64,000 nucleotides of DNA, taken from assembly GCA_947184155.2 (NCBI GenBank), contig CAMXCT020001446.1, positions 344,001 through 408,000 of the forward strand. The letters run 5' to 3'. Under the pieces are notes generated by a model that was not told where the DNA came from, did not search any database, and saw only the letters and a list, made by a program, of their open reading frames with translations. Below are positions 20,685 to 31,800 of this stretch, piece after piece. Position 1 is the stretch's first letter, and every line of letters begins with the position of its first letter. Made by a program: the position numbers and the translations under genes. This DNA is from Cladocopium goreaui (lineage: Eukaryota; Sar; Dinophyceae; Suessiales; Symbiodiniaceae).

Positions 20685-21438
20685 GAGGGAGACGTCATCG
20701 TGGTATTGCTTTACCCTCGTCGGTGGTGCTTACTTAAGGCTATTTTATTATGAGCGCTAAGAGGTCCTTGTAATCATTGGGCTATCTTATATCTCAGGCT
20801 AAGATAGTGCGCCGGCTGGCAAGATGATAGTGGGAGAGCAGTTCTAAGCATAGACATTGCTCAACATGACGACGTCGCCAACACGGCAATAACTATCAGA
20901 AAGGGGTCCTTTTAAATGTGGTAGACTGACTGTACCTGGGCAAGAGCTATTTCTGGAGCAACCATATACATTCGGCCAGTTTTATGGAACATCCACTCGC
21001 CCGGTACGTTACAAGGCGGTACTTAATTTGGAAAATTGGGTAGTGTGCTGGTGGCAAATTATGGTTGGAGCAAAGAAACAGAAACTTGCCAAGGAACGTG
21101 CGAATCGGCCTAACTACCCAGCTTTTGTGGCGCCTGAGCACGGACAGGGTAGTGTCATTTATTTGTGCCTGTGTCGAGACGCTTCATCTGCCCGAGGGAG
21201 GCGTCATCATGGTACTGCTTTGTTTTGCGTTGGCGGTGCTCACTCAAGGATAATTTATTATAATCACTAGGAAGTTCTTGTAATCATTGGGATATTTTAT
21301 AACTCAGGCTAAGATAGTGCGCCGGCTGGCAAGGTGAAAGTGGGAGAGCAGTTCTGACCGCAGTCGCTGCTCAAATTGGCGACGTCACCAACACGGCAAT
21401 AACTATCATAGAAAAGGTCATCTTAAATGCGGTAGATT
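20685..21438. repeat. Tandem duplication, about 509-bp spacing
   Basis: 20685-20935 matches 21194-21438 at roughly 80% by eye, with exact islands such as AAGATAGTGCGCCGGCTGGC and CCAACACGGCAATAACTATC. Confidence 0.8.
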
Positions 21439-21684
21439 GCATTTATCCATGGGTGCAGCACTTGAATAAAAGGGCCCGACGCTACAAGGGATTCCTGCAA
21501 CTAACCGAGAAATTTATAATAGCGCAATGGACTACAAGGCACGGGTAGATATTGAAGGGTCAGAAGTATAGTGTGAGACAGAACCGACCTAAGGACACAC
21601 GAGAGACTCAAAGACAGTTAAGGGCTGCAGTATTAGCAACTCGATGCGGGGTAGGGACAACTTATTCCTATACTTACTCCATTA

Positions 21685-21701
21685 CCCAAGGTACCCTTGG
21701 G
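21685..21701 (-). repeat. Element A hairpin, CCCAA stem, loop GGTACCC
   Basis: Same stem as the two preceding copies, with loop GGTACCC instead of GGTGCCC. Confidence 0.8.
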
Positions 21702-22313
21702 AATAGAAATGATCGCATGGCAGTTGAATGGTGGTAGTTTCACCGCTAGTCGTTTGATTCAGGGTCAGCTGTTGCGCACTCTGCTGCCTGTGCTTGCTGT
21801 GGCACTGGGGTGCATAGAGGATTTTTTTTTTTTGATTTTTTTTTGTTTTTTGTTTTTTTCCCTCCCCTCATCCCACCTCTTCCCCTGGGTGGAAAGTGGA
21901 GTCCTTCTAGACTCCCAGAAAAACAAAGCAGGAGGTAAAGAACAGAATGGGACTGTACAGCGGGTTGTACCTTTGGTCAACTGCGAGGTGGATATGGTCA
22001 TGCTGAGCAGCTACTACAGCCAGGCAACCTAATAGCGTTAGTAGATTGATATTAAGTTGATAGTAAGGCGTAGCTGAGTCTCCGCTTGCGGTTGAAGCCG
22101 GGTCCTGTCTGTAGGGTCACTGGATCCCTTGACGTGCCATATGCTGAATTGGCAGCAGAAAGTCGTGCATGCCTTAGGGTCCTTGAAGTAGAACCCAACG
22201 CGCATGGGACACTTGGGCTAGTTTGCGGAATTATAGCCCAGGTTTCTTATTATCCAGGGCAACGGTTCAGGATTAGGATGTCCTCATGGGTCTTGTGCAG
22301 GCGGGGAGAGCTA

Positions 22314-22330
22314 CCCAGAGTACCCCTGGG
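22314..22330 (-). repeat. Element A hairpin, CCCAG stem
   Basis: Stem CCCAG/CTGGG, loop AGTACCC. One base pair differs on both sides from the CCCAA/TTGGG copies. Confidence 0.8.
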
Positions 22331-22680
22331 AGCCCCCCCTTCCTTTGGCCTGACCAACATGCATGAGGCATAAGAACTAACTTGGCATGGGGTGGGCACA
22401 AGAAAAAGTAGTGAGCTGATGAGAATTACTTAGCGGTCGAAGACTTCTCAAGCAGCAATAACTACGCTGCAGCATCCGGAAACTGCCTGGTCAGTGGTAG
22501 TCCGTTTACTGTAGGGTTGCATCACCTCCTGTTGGATTACTTCGACTTGGCGGGCTGCGCTTTGTACTTCCAGGCGACTATAGTGGAGCAAAACCTGAGG
22601 CTCATTATGCGGGGTTACATTAGTCCCTGAGAAAGTGATTTTATGGTCACCAAGGAAGTTACAGAGCCTGGGAGGACGTT

Positions 22681-25600
22681 TTAACCCCCTCCCGTAGAAC
22701 GTTCGCGTCGAGCACGCAGCTTGGCAAGGGCTTCCAAGGGGGTGGCGTAAATGTATGGCGATCCTTGAGCCCTGCGCTGTTTACGTTGGGAAGTAGGGGG
22801 TGCTCGCCGGGCTAGGGATAGGGCATGGCTACTTGCAGTATATTTAAGGGTGTCTACGTATGCATTGTGCGCCGTGTAAAGAGGGGTGACTTTGAACCAT
22901 GTCTGACCAAAGTACAGCTGATGCTTGGAAAGAACGTCCTTCTCGATCTGCCTCAACATTTGTTCAGGAGGCGGGGGAGCAACTAAGAAGCCATCATGCA
23001 GCCATATCAAGGAGTGTGTTGGGTGGCGAGCAATGAGTGCACGAATAGTGTCCTCGACAATTGTGGCTTCGAAGTACTCTAGCAATCGAAAGGCGCTGTC
23101 ATTGTGGTTGACCAGGAACTCCGGGCGGAAACGCGGTAGCAGCTGCGTAGTCAGGGTTGTACTTAAAGAGCCTAGCTGGCATAGAATTGCGTTTACACTC
23201 GCACTGGGGGAGCCGTCGACCAGAGAGCTTAGGTATCGGTATGTGGTATCAAGGGAGCTGTTGATAATTCTCAGTGGAAGTTGCTTGATGGTGTCAGGAC
23301 AGATTGCTTCTACTTGCTGAATATAAGGGTCCCGGGCTAACTGCGCGCGGAACTCATCGATTGTTGGGAGGGGTACAAAGTCGGGCGCAAACAGTAATCC
23401 CAGGCGTCGGACAAGTTCATAAAAAGATCCTTTGAGGTCAATTTCGCAGTGATTCCGCCCGAAAAGTAAAATCCTGGCAGTTCTTGGTAGCCGTTGGCCC
23501 CCTATGGTGCAGCAATATTTTCGTCCATGGTTGTCAGCAGCTTTCGGGGAGTAGTCAATATCAATACTGCAATTTTGCGGTAGACATGGGGACAGGTAGG
23601 ATTCAATCAGCTGGCGGTGGTGAGGGTGGAGGGTCAGGTGTTTCCGGAGAAGGCCATGGTCAATACTGGGCCTCTCAACTAGGGTAAGGGTGGGCTGGCT
23701 CCAGGGTGGTTCAAAACTTTGAATGTGGAAACCTCCAACCTGAAAGAGACCCGTAGGGAATGATGGCTTAATGGACACCGGTCCAGCATCTCTATTGAAA
23801 GCAGCGGGATCACTCCTATATTTAGTCAATAGGAATTGGGTAGCTTGCCCTGCTAGGTCATCTGCAATGCCGTTGGCAACTCGAGGCAGGTATATGAAGA
23901 GGCTGCCAGGAAGGTGCAGACTCACGGTTGAACGAATGCTTTCCAGTGGTTGGTGCATGTCTATCCTTCGGAGACGGCCTGCAAATTGAAAGTACTTGAT
24001 AACAGGGAGGATGTCACCTTGGATGACCACCTTGGGCATGCAACCTCGGCTCGATAAGCGTTGCTTAACGACGACAGCCACTTCTTCAACCAGATACAAG
24101 CAGGCCATGATTTCTGCTTCTATATTGTCTGAACAATGAGGCAAGGCGACCGACCGACATGCAATAACTCGAGACCGACCACCTTCTATTACATAGATAA
24201 CATATCCAGCTCCTCCTAATGCATCATCATGCATACAACTACCATCGAATTGGCCTACGATCTGGATCGAGGGTTCCGATGGTGTATGGTCGGGAGAGAT
24301 TGCTAGGATCAACTCATTAGGACTGATGGATTGAAGAGCAGTGACAGTACAGACGGAATCAGGCGAGTTGGGGCAGGCTGGGACAATCTTAGCATTGGGG
24401 CGGAATCCTGCCATCCGGGCTCCTGCTGGGGTAATGAGGCTAAGCCATGGATGTCCAAGTGGGAGCACTGCAATTGGTTGATCCGGGGCAATGGATGTCA
24501 GAGCTGTGCAGACCAGATCAGGAAGTGCTGCAGAGTGAAGCGTAGCTGCTTCATTGGCAGTAGTTTGCATGTGGCAGGGATGGTGCTGGTTGCTTGCGCT
24601 TACATGCTGGGGTCTTACCGGTGACGTAGGTTCCGGAAGGAAGCGAGTTGGTATCGCTTGCAGGGCATTATCATGCAGGCGGGTTAACCATTCAGGGACA
24701 CTTAGGGGAACTGAGGATGGTGCATGTTGCATGCCTCCATGCTCAAGCAAGAGTCGGCGGAACTGATGCAAAATGTGGCTCGCGACTACGAATCCAGCTG
24801 TGTTGACTCGGGCTAGTTGATCCAAAGATTTCACTGGAGTGGGAGAAGGTGATAAGACGTTGGCTACGAGGACAGGCACTATGCAGAAGCGGGCCCAATG
24901 TTGAGAGGAGTTGTCTCCATATCCACATGCTACACAGGGAGCGAGATCTCGTGCCCGGTCACGCCATGAGGCAGGAATGGGAAAGGATCCTCGAGCGGAC
25001 TCTGCGAAGGCATGCCAAGGGGATGAGGTCGGGATCCCCCATCTCTCGCTACTGTACACAGTGGTAGCGTTAATACCATGGTCATGACAGCATTTTTCAC
25101 AGGCTGGGGCAAAATTAAGTCCGAGTGGGTACAGACGGGTGGGAACTCCACAGAGTTGGCATGGCTGCTCCGCCTGCAGCGAGCCTGCAAGTCGAAGCCG
25201 CAGGCATTCATCATCATCCTCATTTACTGCCCACCGTAGAACCGCAAAACGTGCAACCCCATGAACAGCAAGTTTAGGCACTGTGGCTAAATGGGTCAAC
25301 CACGCCCAAGACACCCCGCCTGGTAGGAGTTGTGAACTTACTCTAGACTGTAGATATTGCAGTGCATGCACTTGGATGGCCTCGTACAGACTGAGTTTCA
25401 ACTGGCGGAGGAACTGGAAGTGTTTTTTCCTGGTGTTTTGTCCTGCAGTTATGCGTAGCAAGTTGCCGACTGTGTCAATCCCGAGCAGGGGAGTACTCGG
25501 AATATGCGTTGGACAACCGCTCCTTGCCTTGTCCCTACATCCGGGTACCCCGGTGAGAGAAAGGCGGTAGAGCCATTCTGCCGAAGCCAATAACCCAAAC

Positions 25601-25689
25601 ACGCTGCAGTGAGTGTGACAGCTGGGTCTAGCGCAGGAGCAATACCTAACCACCGAAATATATGTGGGAGGTACCGTGCGGCCAGCCAT
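22681..25689 (-). CDS. C-terminal RT extension, zinc motif, RNase H and polymerase-like module (element A)
   Basis: Open for 1002 codons from an internal ATG. Comparison with element B shows it is really the 3' part of the reverse-transcriptase gene, entered through a frameshift near 25490. Numbering from 25689: a zinc-type pair CQLC/CEKC, then CVACGYGDNSSQHWARFC near 252-269, like the CxxC...H...C motif after LINE reverse transcriptases. An RNase H domain begins at QFDGSC (Asp near 482), followed by NIEAEI and QGDILP. After it comes a module with GRKYC, RLPRTARILLFG, a motif-A-like EIDLKGSFYEL (Asp 751) and a motif-C-like IWLHDGFLV (Asp 899), recalling family-A-like polymerase palms. Element B has the same motifs. 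The RNase H call is firm; the second polymerase is an inference. Confidence 0.8.
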   Translation of the reverse strand: MAGRTVPPTYISVVRYCSCARPSCHTHCSVFGLLASAEWLYRLSLTGVPGCRDKARSGCPTHIPSTPLLGIDTVGNLLRITAGQNTRKKHFQFLRQLKLSLYEAIQVHALQYLQSRVSSQLLPGGVSWAWLTHLATVPKLAVHGVARFAVLRWAVNEDDDECLRLRLAGSLQAEQPCQLCGVPTRLYPLGLNFAPACEKCCHDHGINATTVYSSERWGIPTSSPWHAFAESARGSFPIPASWRDRARDLAPCVACGYGDNSSQHWARFCIVPVLVANVLSPSPTPVKSLDQLARVNTAGFVVASHILHQFRRLLLEHGGMQHAPSSVPLSVPEWLTRLHDNALQAIPTRFLPEPTSPVRPQHVSASNQHHPCHMQTTANEAATLHSAALPDLVCTALTSIAPDQPIAVLPLGHPWLSLITPAGARMAGFRPNAKIVPACPNSPDSVCTVTALQSISPNELILAISPDHTPSEPSIQIVGQFDGSCMHDDALGGAGYVIYVIEGGRSRVIACRSVALPHCSDNIEAEIMACLYLVEEVAVVVKQRLSSRGCMPKVVIQGDILPVIKYFQFAGRLRRIDMHQPLESIRSTVSLHLPGSLFIYLPRVANGIADDLAGQATQFLLTKYRSDPAAFNRDAGPVSIKPSFPTGLFQVGGFHIQSFEPPWSQPTLTLVERPSIDHGLLRKHLTLHPHHRQLIESYLSPCLPQNCSIDIDYSPKAADNHGRKYCCTIGGQRLPRTARILLFGRNHCEIDLKGSFYELVRRLGLLFAPDFVPLPTIDEFRAQLARDPYIQQVEAICPDTIKQLPLRIINSSLDTTYRYLSSLVDGSPSASVNAILCQLGSLSTTLTTQLLPRFRPEFLVNHNDSAFRLLEYFEATIVEDTIRALIARHPTHSLIWLHDGFLVAPPPPEQMLRQIEKDVLSKHQLYFGQTWFKVTPLYTAHNAYVDTLKYTASSHALSLARRAPPTSQRKQRRAQGSPYIYATPLEALAKLRARRERSTGGG

Positions 25690-26096
25690 GGTCTGCCAAG
25701 GATGAGTTTAGCAGAGCGTTGTTGGTATAAATTGATGTCGTCTGGAGTAAAGCCAAAGTATGTACTTTGGTAAATATTAAGGGACAGTATGAAACAGTTA
25801 TTGGCAAGGCTTCTTTGCACTACAGAGTGGGCAGGTGTGGCGAAAAGGGCAAGCCGTTGGTTGGCTTTGGTCATGGCTTTGGGGTTAATGGCTTGTGTGC
25901 CCGTAAGTTCCTCTACTGGGGTCCACCCTTGATTACTACGGGTATATTTACCATACAGGATCAGACCCAGCGCAGTGGTTTTTCCCTCAATGAGGTGGGC
26001 TCCCCAGTCGGAGCGTTCAAGCGCATTTAGAGTACTATGGGAGGCAGGGTGATTAACTAGGACACTGCACTTGTTGGAGCAGCTACACTGCAACAC
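25449..26096 (-). pseudogene. Frameshifted middle part of the RT gene (element A)
   Basis: A 215-codon frame matching the thumb/connector region of element B's single RT frame (shared GAH, SxYFG and LGRxW patterns). It connects the frame ending at 26057 with the frame running to 22681. Two frame changes are implied: one near 26060-26095, one near 25482-25501 beside a run of four G on the plus strand. They are either mutations or indel errors. Confidence 0.75.
25541..25553 (-). repeat. Element A hairpin inside coding sequence
   Basis: CCG, loop GGTACCC, CGG. It lies in the translated RT connector, about 50 nt from the second frameshift. Confidence 0.45.
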
Positions 26097-28870
26097 TGTA
26101 CTAGGAAGAGTGGGTCAATTTTAGCAAGATGTTCTCCAGCTAGTATAAAATCCACCTCTGCTGGGGTGAGGCACACAAACAAATTTGATCGGCACACAAT
26201 AGTGGTGGTGCTATACCCGGTTCTATGAACCAACGCTTGCCGCAATGTAGCATGTCCTGATAACTTTTGTGCCCAGTGCAATGATGGGTATTGGTCGATC
26301 TGACCGGAGCAAGCTGCATGCATATTGATCCCGCTGGTTCGCCAGCAGTGGTGTTCATCAATTTGAATGCCGGCGGATTTCAAACGGATGCAAGCCTGCC
26401 AGGCATCCGAGAGCCATTGCATGCCAGCTGTGGTGTCTCCCACCATCGTGGTGTCATCAACATATCCTTGAACTGTTAGCATTCCGGGGATTCGGTTGAG
26501 GTAGGTTAAAACTGGATCCATGGCAACGCAGAAAAGCAGGACTGAGAAAGACCGACCCATGTCAACGCCCGTGACAATCATTTTTGAGGGCAGCAGCTTA
26601 CCCTGGACTTTGTGCCTGCATCTTCGGAAGAGTAGGATATGCCTGGTATACATGATGATCCACCAGGGGGCTTTGCACGCTGATAAAATTTGCAAGATCC
26701 AGTGGGGGTTAATCCTCTCGAATGCTTTGGACAGGTCTAAGGACAGGCATGCGCAGGGTGCATCTTGATCTAAAACAGCTTGGACGGATTGGACAGCACT
26801 TTGCGGTTCGCGGAAGACATTTAACACCGTTTGAGAGGGGTGAAGTAGCGGAGCAATCGCTTTAGTCATGACTGTTGCGATGCTTCCATCTATGACTCTC
26901 TCAAATGTCGATGGCATACCTAGTGGGCGGAAATTATCAGCAGTGGGGCCCATTTTGGCTTTCGGAATCCATGCTTGGACTGAACAAGGAGGTGGGACTG
27001 CGGACCTACAAATGTCATTGAGATGCGTAATCATCGCCTCCGAAGACACTCCAGGGTGGAGCCGCCATGCTGCATAGGGTATACCGTCTGGTCCTGGGGA
27101 GGAATCATTGGTGGCAAGGACAGTTCTGATTAGGTCTTCCGCACCAGGTGGGGGAACATGTGGCCAGGGCTGGGTTTGCGCTTTATATTGCTCCAGGTAG
27201 TCTGTCCACTCGGGATCATATTTGACAGGCGGTTGGAACCAGAACTTGCGGGTAGCGAGCATGGCTGCCGACAGGTCCAGATCAGTCCGGCACTGGTTGC
27301 CCGCACCGTCCAGAATCGGACCATTATAAAATACAGTGCGTGGGCAGCTAGCCCGCAATCTCTGCCACAGGGGGGCATTGGTACCAAGGCCACGACTTCG
27401 AGTAGTTTCATCTCGATTCCGAGTAATAAGATGCTGTTGTTGTAGCTGTAGGTCAAGGAGCTCGAAACACTTCCAAAGGAAGGTACGAGGCACCGTAATT
27501 ACCGTGGATGATTGGCAATATTCATCTAGGGCAGGGCGGAAGCCTGGAAGGGCCACCAGAAGCTCTCGTAGCAACCGCTTAGAAATATTGAGAAGTGGTC
27601 GATCAGATTGGAGGTGCTTCCTCAGAGTGTTGAAGTCCCGGGGCCGTTTAGGGAGTGACATCCACCATTGCCATAATAAAGTCTGGAGGGATTCAAAGGT
27701 GGGTTGGGAGACTAAGCAAAGCCGGCGAACCAGCGATTGGAGGGACGGCCACACTTGCCGGGTGTCATGTCGGTCCTTACCCGGTTGAAAGACACTCGCC
27801 GGGATGGTCATATGCAGAGGTAGGTCTGGGCTACTGGAAACTGGTGGCCTGTGGCGCAATTGGATGGAGATACATGCATGCCCAGCAAGTTCAAAAAGCC
27901 GATCATAGAATACCTGATGCTGGATTAGTCCTCGAGTCATGTATTCGATCGGAAGAATGACCTTGTCGATTGCTGACGAGCCATTTGGGCCCCAGAAAGT
28001 CGGTTCATCTTTAACGATGTCGTCACCCTGAGCAGTACTTAATATGCGGTGCCAAGCGTCAGGGGAGAGGTGATGCCCATGATTGAAGTCGCCGACTATG
28101 AAGAAGGGGTCAGGATGGTCCTGATGGTCAGATAACCATCTGGCAAGCGTTTCACAATCTTCTTTAGCGCTACTGGGATGACAATCGGCCGAAATCACCC
28201 AAAAGCAATCGGTTCTGGTCTGGACTTGCGCAGCAAGTAGTTTTCCAGGCGCGATAACAATTTCCTGTAGGAGTCTAAAGGAGCATGGAATCAATATGGC
28301 TACCCCTCCCGATAAGCCTCCATTTTCTGTGACGATTGATGGGGAGTGCGCGATATTGAAGCCTGGATAGGTTTGGAGGAAATTGGTAGCAGTGCTCGCC
28401 GTCCATCTAGTTTCTTGTAGGCAGACAATTCCTTGCCTAGCGCGGCGGAGGATGGCTTGTGTCTTTGGGTTAGTCCATTGCAACGTTCTCCACCCTGATA
28501 CATTCCATGTGGTTAAATGTCTAAGGGCAGTACAGCAATCTTGTTTCTTTTCAAGGCGATATTTGAGGACTTCAGCACAGAGAAGGCTAAACTCAGAAGA
28601 GTTGGTCAACGCTTGCGCAAGGAGTTGCCTAGAGTGGAAAAAACATTCACTGTGGATGCCACACTTGTTAGCCACTGTCTGAACGTCTAATATTGGCCAC
28701 GCAGCTGGTATCTGGAGCACATGCGGTAGAAAAGAGAGTGACTGCAGGCAGTGTAGGCTTTTTGGACATTTGGTCATAAATTGGAGTGAGTACAGTGCTC
28801 GGATTTGCCGGGACCACGCGTTGCGAAATTCGAGCAGCAGAGGCTTCGCAACTGTCCCGAGGCGCGGCAT
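26057..28870 (-). CDS. Endonuclease-reverse transcriptase of a LINE-type element (element A)
   Basis: ATG at 28870, two bases after the stop of the methyltransferase ORF, so reinitiation or shared translation is likely. Residues 120-345 form an exonuclease-endonuclease-phosphatase (APE-type) domain: TWNVSGW, LQETRW (Glu 153), VGDFNH (Asp 261), GSSAIDKV, and a GHACIS histidine. The reverse transcriptase follows: PGPDGIPYAAW, AWIPKAKMGPTADNFRPLG, LDLSKAFERI (catalytic Asp 712) and GYVDDTTM (Asp 805/806). Known role: the endonuclease nicks target DNA and the RT copies the element RNA from the nick. The frame stops at 26057 through a frameshift; the rest of the protein continues in two other frames. 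The catalytic residues are intact. Confidence 0.92.
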   Translation of the reverse strand: MPRLGTVAKPLLLEFRNAWSRQIRALYSLQFMTKCPKSLHCLQSLSFLPHVLQIPAAWPILDVQTVANKCGIHSECFFHSRQLLAQALTNSSEFSLLCAEVLKYRLEKKQDCCTALRHLTTWNVSGWRTLQWTNPKTQAILRRARQGIVCLQETRWTASTATNFLQTYPGFNIAHSPSIVTENGGLSGGVAILIPCSFRLLQEIVIAPGKLLAAQVQTRTDCFWVISADCHPSSAKEDCETLARWLSDHQDHPDPFFIVGDFNHGHHLSPDAWHRILSTAQGDDIVKDEPTFWGPNGSSAIDKVILPIEYMTRGLIQHQVFYDRLFELAGHACISIQLRHRPPVSSSPDLPLHMTIPASVFQPGKDRHDTRQVWPSLQSLVRRLCLVSQPTFESLQTLLWQWWMSLPKRPRDFNTLRKHLQSDRPLLNISKRLLRELLVALPGFRPALDEYCQSSTVITVPRTFLWKCFELLDLQLQQQHLITRNRDETTRSRGLGTNAPLWQRLRASCPRTVFYNGPILDGAGNQCRTDLDLSAAMLATRKFWFQPPVKYDPEWTDYLEQYKAQTQPWPHVPPPGAEDLIRTVLATNDSSPGPDGIPYAAWRLHPGVSSEAMITHLNDICRSAVPPPCSVQAWIPKAKMGPTADNFRPLGMPSTFERVIDGSIATVMTKAIAPLLHPSQTVLNVFREPQSAVQSVQAVLDQDAPCACLSLDLSKAFERINPHWILQILSACKAPWWIIMYTRHILLFRRCRHKVQGKLLPSKMIVTGVDMGRSFSVLLFCVAMDPVLTYLNRIPGMLTVQGYVDDTTMVGDTTAGMQWLSDAWQACIRLKSAGIQIDEHHCWRTSGINMHAACSGQIDQYPSLHWAQKLSGHATLRQALVHRTGYSTTTIVCRSNLFVCLTPAEVDFILAGEHLAKIDPLFLVQCCSVAAPTSAVS

Positions 28871-28872
28871 GG

Positions 28873-31800
28873 TTACTGGTTACACTTAATTAAAGAACAC
28901 ACAAAAAAGGCAAAATCAGGGGAGGCATCATCTATATTCCAGCTACATGCGAGTTCCTGACTAACTTTCCCAATGGGATTAATGTGTGGAAGAGTGTCAC
29001 TATGATCTGGGTACTTGAAAACACGGCTGTCAATGGATGCTTTAATCAGGCATGTTTGATAACCCTTAGTGTCATCGAGCTTCCAGTCATGCGCAGCAGC
29101 AACAGCGACATCACCTTTATTGTCAATAAACATGCAACCATGGAATACAGGATAAGAACTGGCTGCCATGTGTATATTGCAAGAGGATTGTTCTACAAAC
29201 CGAGACAGAAAGCAAATAATGCACTGGTCATATAGGAATGCTCCGATAAAACGATGGCAAAGTAGATACTGTCCTTTAGGTCCATACGGAACAGCAAACC
29301 AGATGCAGTTGGGGTTGGTGCAATGGAAAGGGATAGGGACAGCCGTAAACACAACAGGACGAGGCAGTTGCTGCCATGGGATGTCAACACGGGTATGACA
29401 ATTCCATGCGGCAGTGTCAAGGTGAAAGGTGTTCGAGCGTGGAAATTGAACACAATAGACAGTCCATTTGGCAGGGGCGTCCCCAAAGGTGGTAATATGT
29501 GCTTGATCCTCCCAATCAGCAATATGAACAAAATGGACAGAAACCTGCTCATGATGCAATATGAAGTACAGCCAGAGCAAAATTTGCGTCATGGTGGGGG
29601 CGCACTGTCCAACAGATTTAAGCATGTGGGAGATCCATTCCTTGGCCTGTGGACAATGGCGCTCGATAGTAGCGTCATAATTGTGCCCAAGGAAGAATTG
29701 CAGTAAATCTTCCGCTCTGCCAATTCCTGCTCCAAAAAACTTCATTCCTGTAAGGACGCTTTGCATGTGTTTTTCCTGAAGGAGTTGAACTGCAATTGGT
29801 GATAACTGCGACGGCGGTCTGTCGTCCATAACACCTAGGTCGGCAGGGTGAATCTTACGGGCAGTGGGCAGCAGTTGCTTGGGGAGTACATTTGGCATGA
29901 TTGGGGTTAAGGGTCCTTCAAGTGCATGAATTGGGAAGTCTGGCATTGGGTCAAGACCAATTTGCTTGGAGGAGAAATCACGAATACGTTGTTCTCGTGC
30001 CAGGGTTTGCACTTGTTCGCGCAGGGCTTGATATTGAGCACGAGCCTGTTTTGGGTGGGCAACTCCGGACCAGGCATGTTTGGTTGCTGTGTCAGCAGGT
30101 TCAGTTAGCCAGTCGCGTAGCCGCTCAGGGTGTCCTACGGCTGCCTGAATATATTCAGGATGAAAGCTATTACCACAATAGTTTCTAACTGTAAATTCAG
30201 TGAGCAGCGAACGATGTGCCTGCACTCTGTCAAAATGGTTGTGTAACCCAGCTAGTTTTTCGACCTCCTCACAGAGCAAGATTCTCATGGGTGCTTTGAT
30301 GTGGGGATGATGGAATATTGGCAGGATAGCGCGGACAAGCCGGTCCCTATCAATGGTGCTCACATTTTTTTGTCGGAGAGACTGCAAGAAACGATTCCAT
30401 GCGCGCAGATAGTGTGGCGGTAGGGATTTCTCGAAGTCAAGGGCAGGGATTATATCACTGGAATGCATTTTGGCTTGGAGTTGAAATTGAGCTTTATCTC
30501 CCCAGAAGAGGTAGTCCCATATAAGAGAAATTGGTTGGTATGCCGTCCAAGATAGCTGATACACGTTGTGTCCTAGGACAGATCTGACTCGTAGGAGTGG
30601 TCCATAAGGAATCGGATGACCATCAAAATCTAATAAGGGTCCTTCTATGTCACTTGGTTCGAGGACGACTGCCTTAGAGACTTTGACGCAGTCTTGGTAG
30701 TTGCGAAAGTAAAATCTGTTACGCCGTATGCCATGTGTATTCTTGGGGTCAACTCGGAAGTTATCAGGAGTGGAATCAGGGTTAAGCCCAAGGGCACGGA
30801 GGATTGCTTTTCGATGAATGTCAAGCATGGCACCTGCATTTTCAAGCAGAAAACGGATGTATTCAAGAGGATAGTTCATTTGCACAAGCCACAGGATTAC
30901 GTGGACATAGTAAAAAAGGGAGCTACAGTGGCCAGTGAGTCCCAGGAGTCCTTTAAGAGGACCGGCTGGGGTGAGGTCTTGACAGGGTGAACCCGCAATT
31001 ACAAACCAGCGGCACTGTGGTCCAGCTAATGCAAATGCTTCCTTAAGTATTTGGCATTGATTGCGAATAAGCTGCCGTACATCGTTTGCATAGAGCGTGT
31101 AAGTGTCTTTACTGGCTTGGGTCCATTCACCATCCGTGCGAAGACCAAATTGTTCTCCAACGAGTTGTCTGAGGATTGGATCACATTCTGCAACAATGAT
31201 GATACGCGGGGCACATCCTATAGCTTTAGTGATGGCCGGAATAGCTGAGCCTACACCATCAAAAAGGCTAATGATGGCATATGGGTGAACTTTGGAATGC
31301 TTAGCCCTTTTGGGAGGGGATGCATCTTTTTCCTTCACGAAGGAACTATGGGAAGCACCATTCTCACCACTGACTGGAGGGCAAAGGTTATCAGCATGTC
31401 CACAGGATGGACTGACTTTGTTGCAGCTATCATCAGGGCATGACCGGACAGCCTCTGCTGGTGCATGTCCATGCGTTGAACAATGGGCACCCTCATTGAT
31501 ACTGACTGGTGTCAAAGCATCAGTTCCACGGGGGTAAGGGGCAGCAACAAGCTCTTTATTACTAAGGTCTGCACGGGGTAGTGTAGCATTATCGTTTAGA
31601 GAAATGGCCGTGCAGCCAACTGTGAGTGCCCCACAGTGGCTTTCAGACGTATCACCCGTTATGTCATCGTTCTGGCCAGCATGTGGAATGGGTGGACTAC
31701 CATGAGGAAAGGGCGGACCAAGGCCAACCATGTGTACCCCATGGTGGCAGCTATGATCATTGCCGGCCGGCTCATTTGGCAGGGGGAGAGACGTGTGTTC

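Larger units (their letters stand above)
18427..22680. other. Decayed 4.2 kb region of element A
   Basis: In element B the matching interval (52.5-63.4 kb) holds about seven small genes. Here only one short plausible frame survives (19172-19441). Four hairpins, a roughly 500-bp-spaced duplication (20685-20935 with 21194-21438) and a T-rich run (21829-21862) remain. After the RNase H stop at 22681, a second minus frame stays open to about 22440 without an ATG and reads gene-like in its middle; it may be a remnant. Confidence 0.5.
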
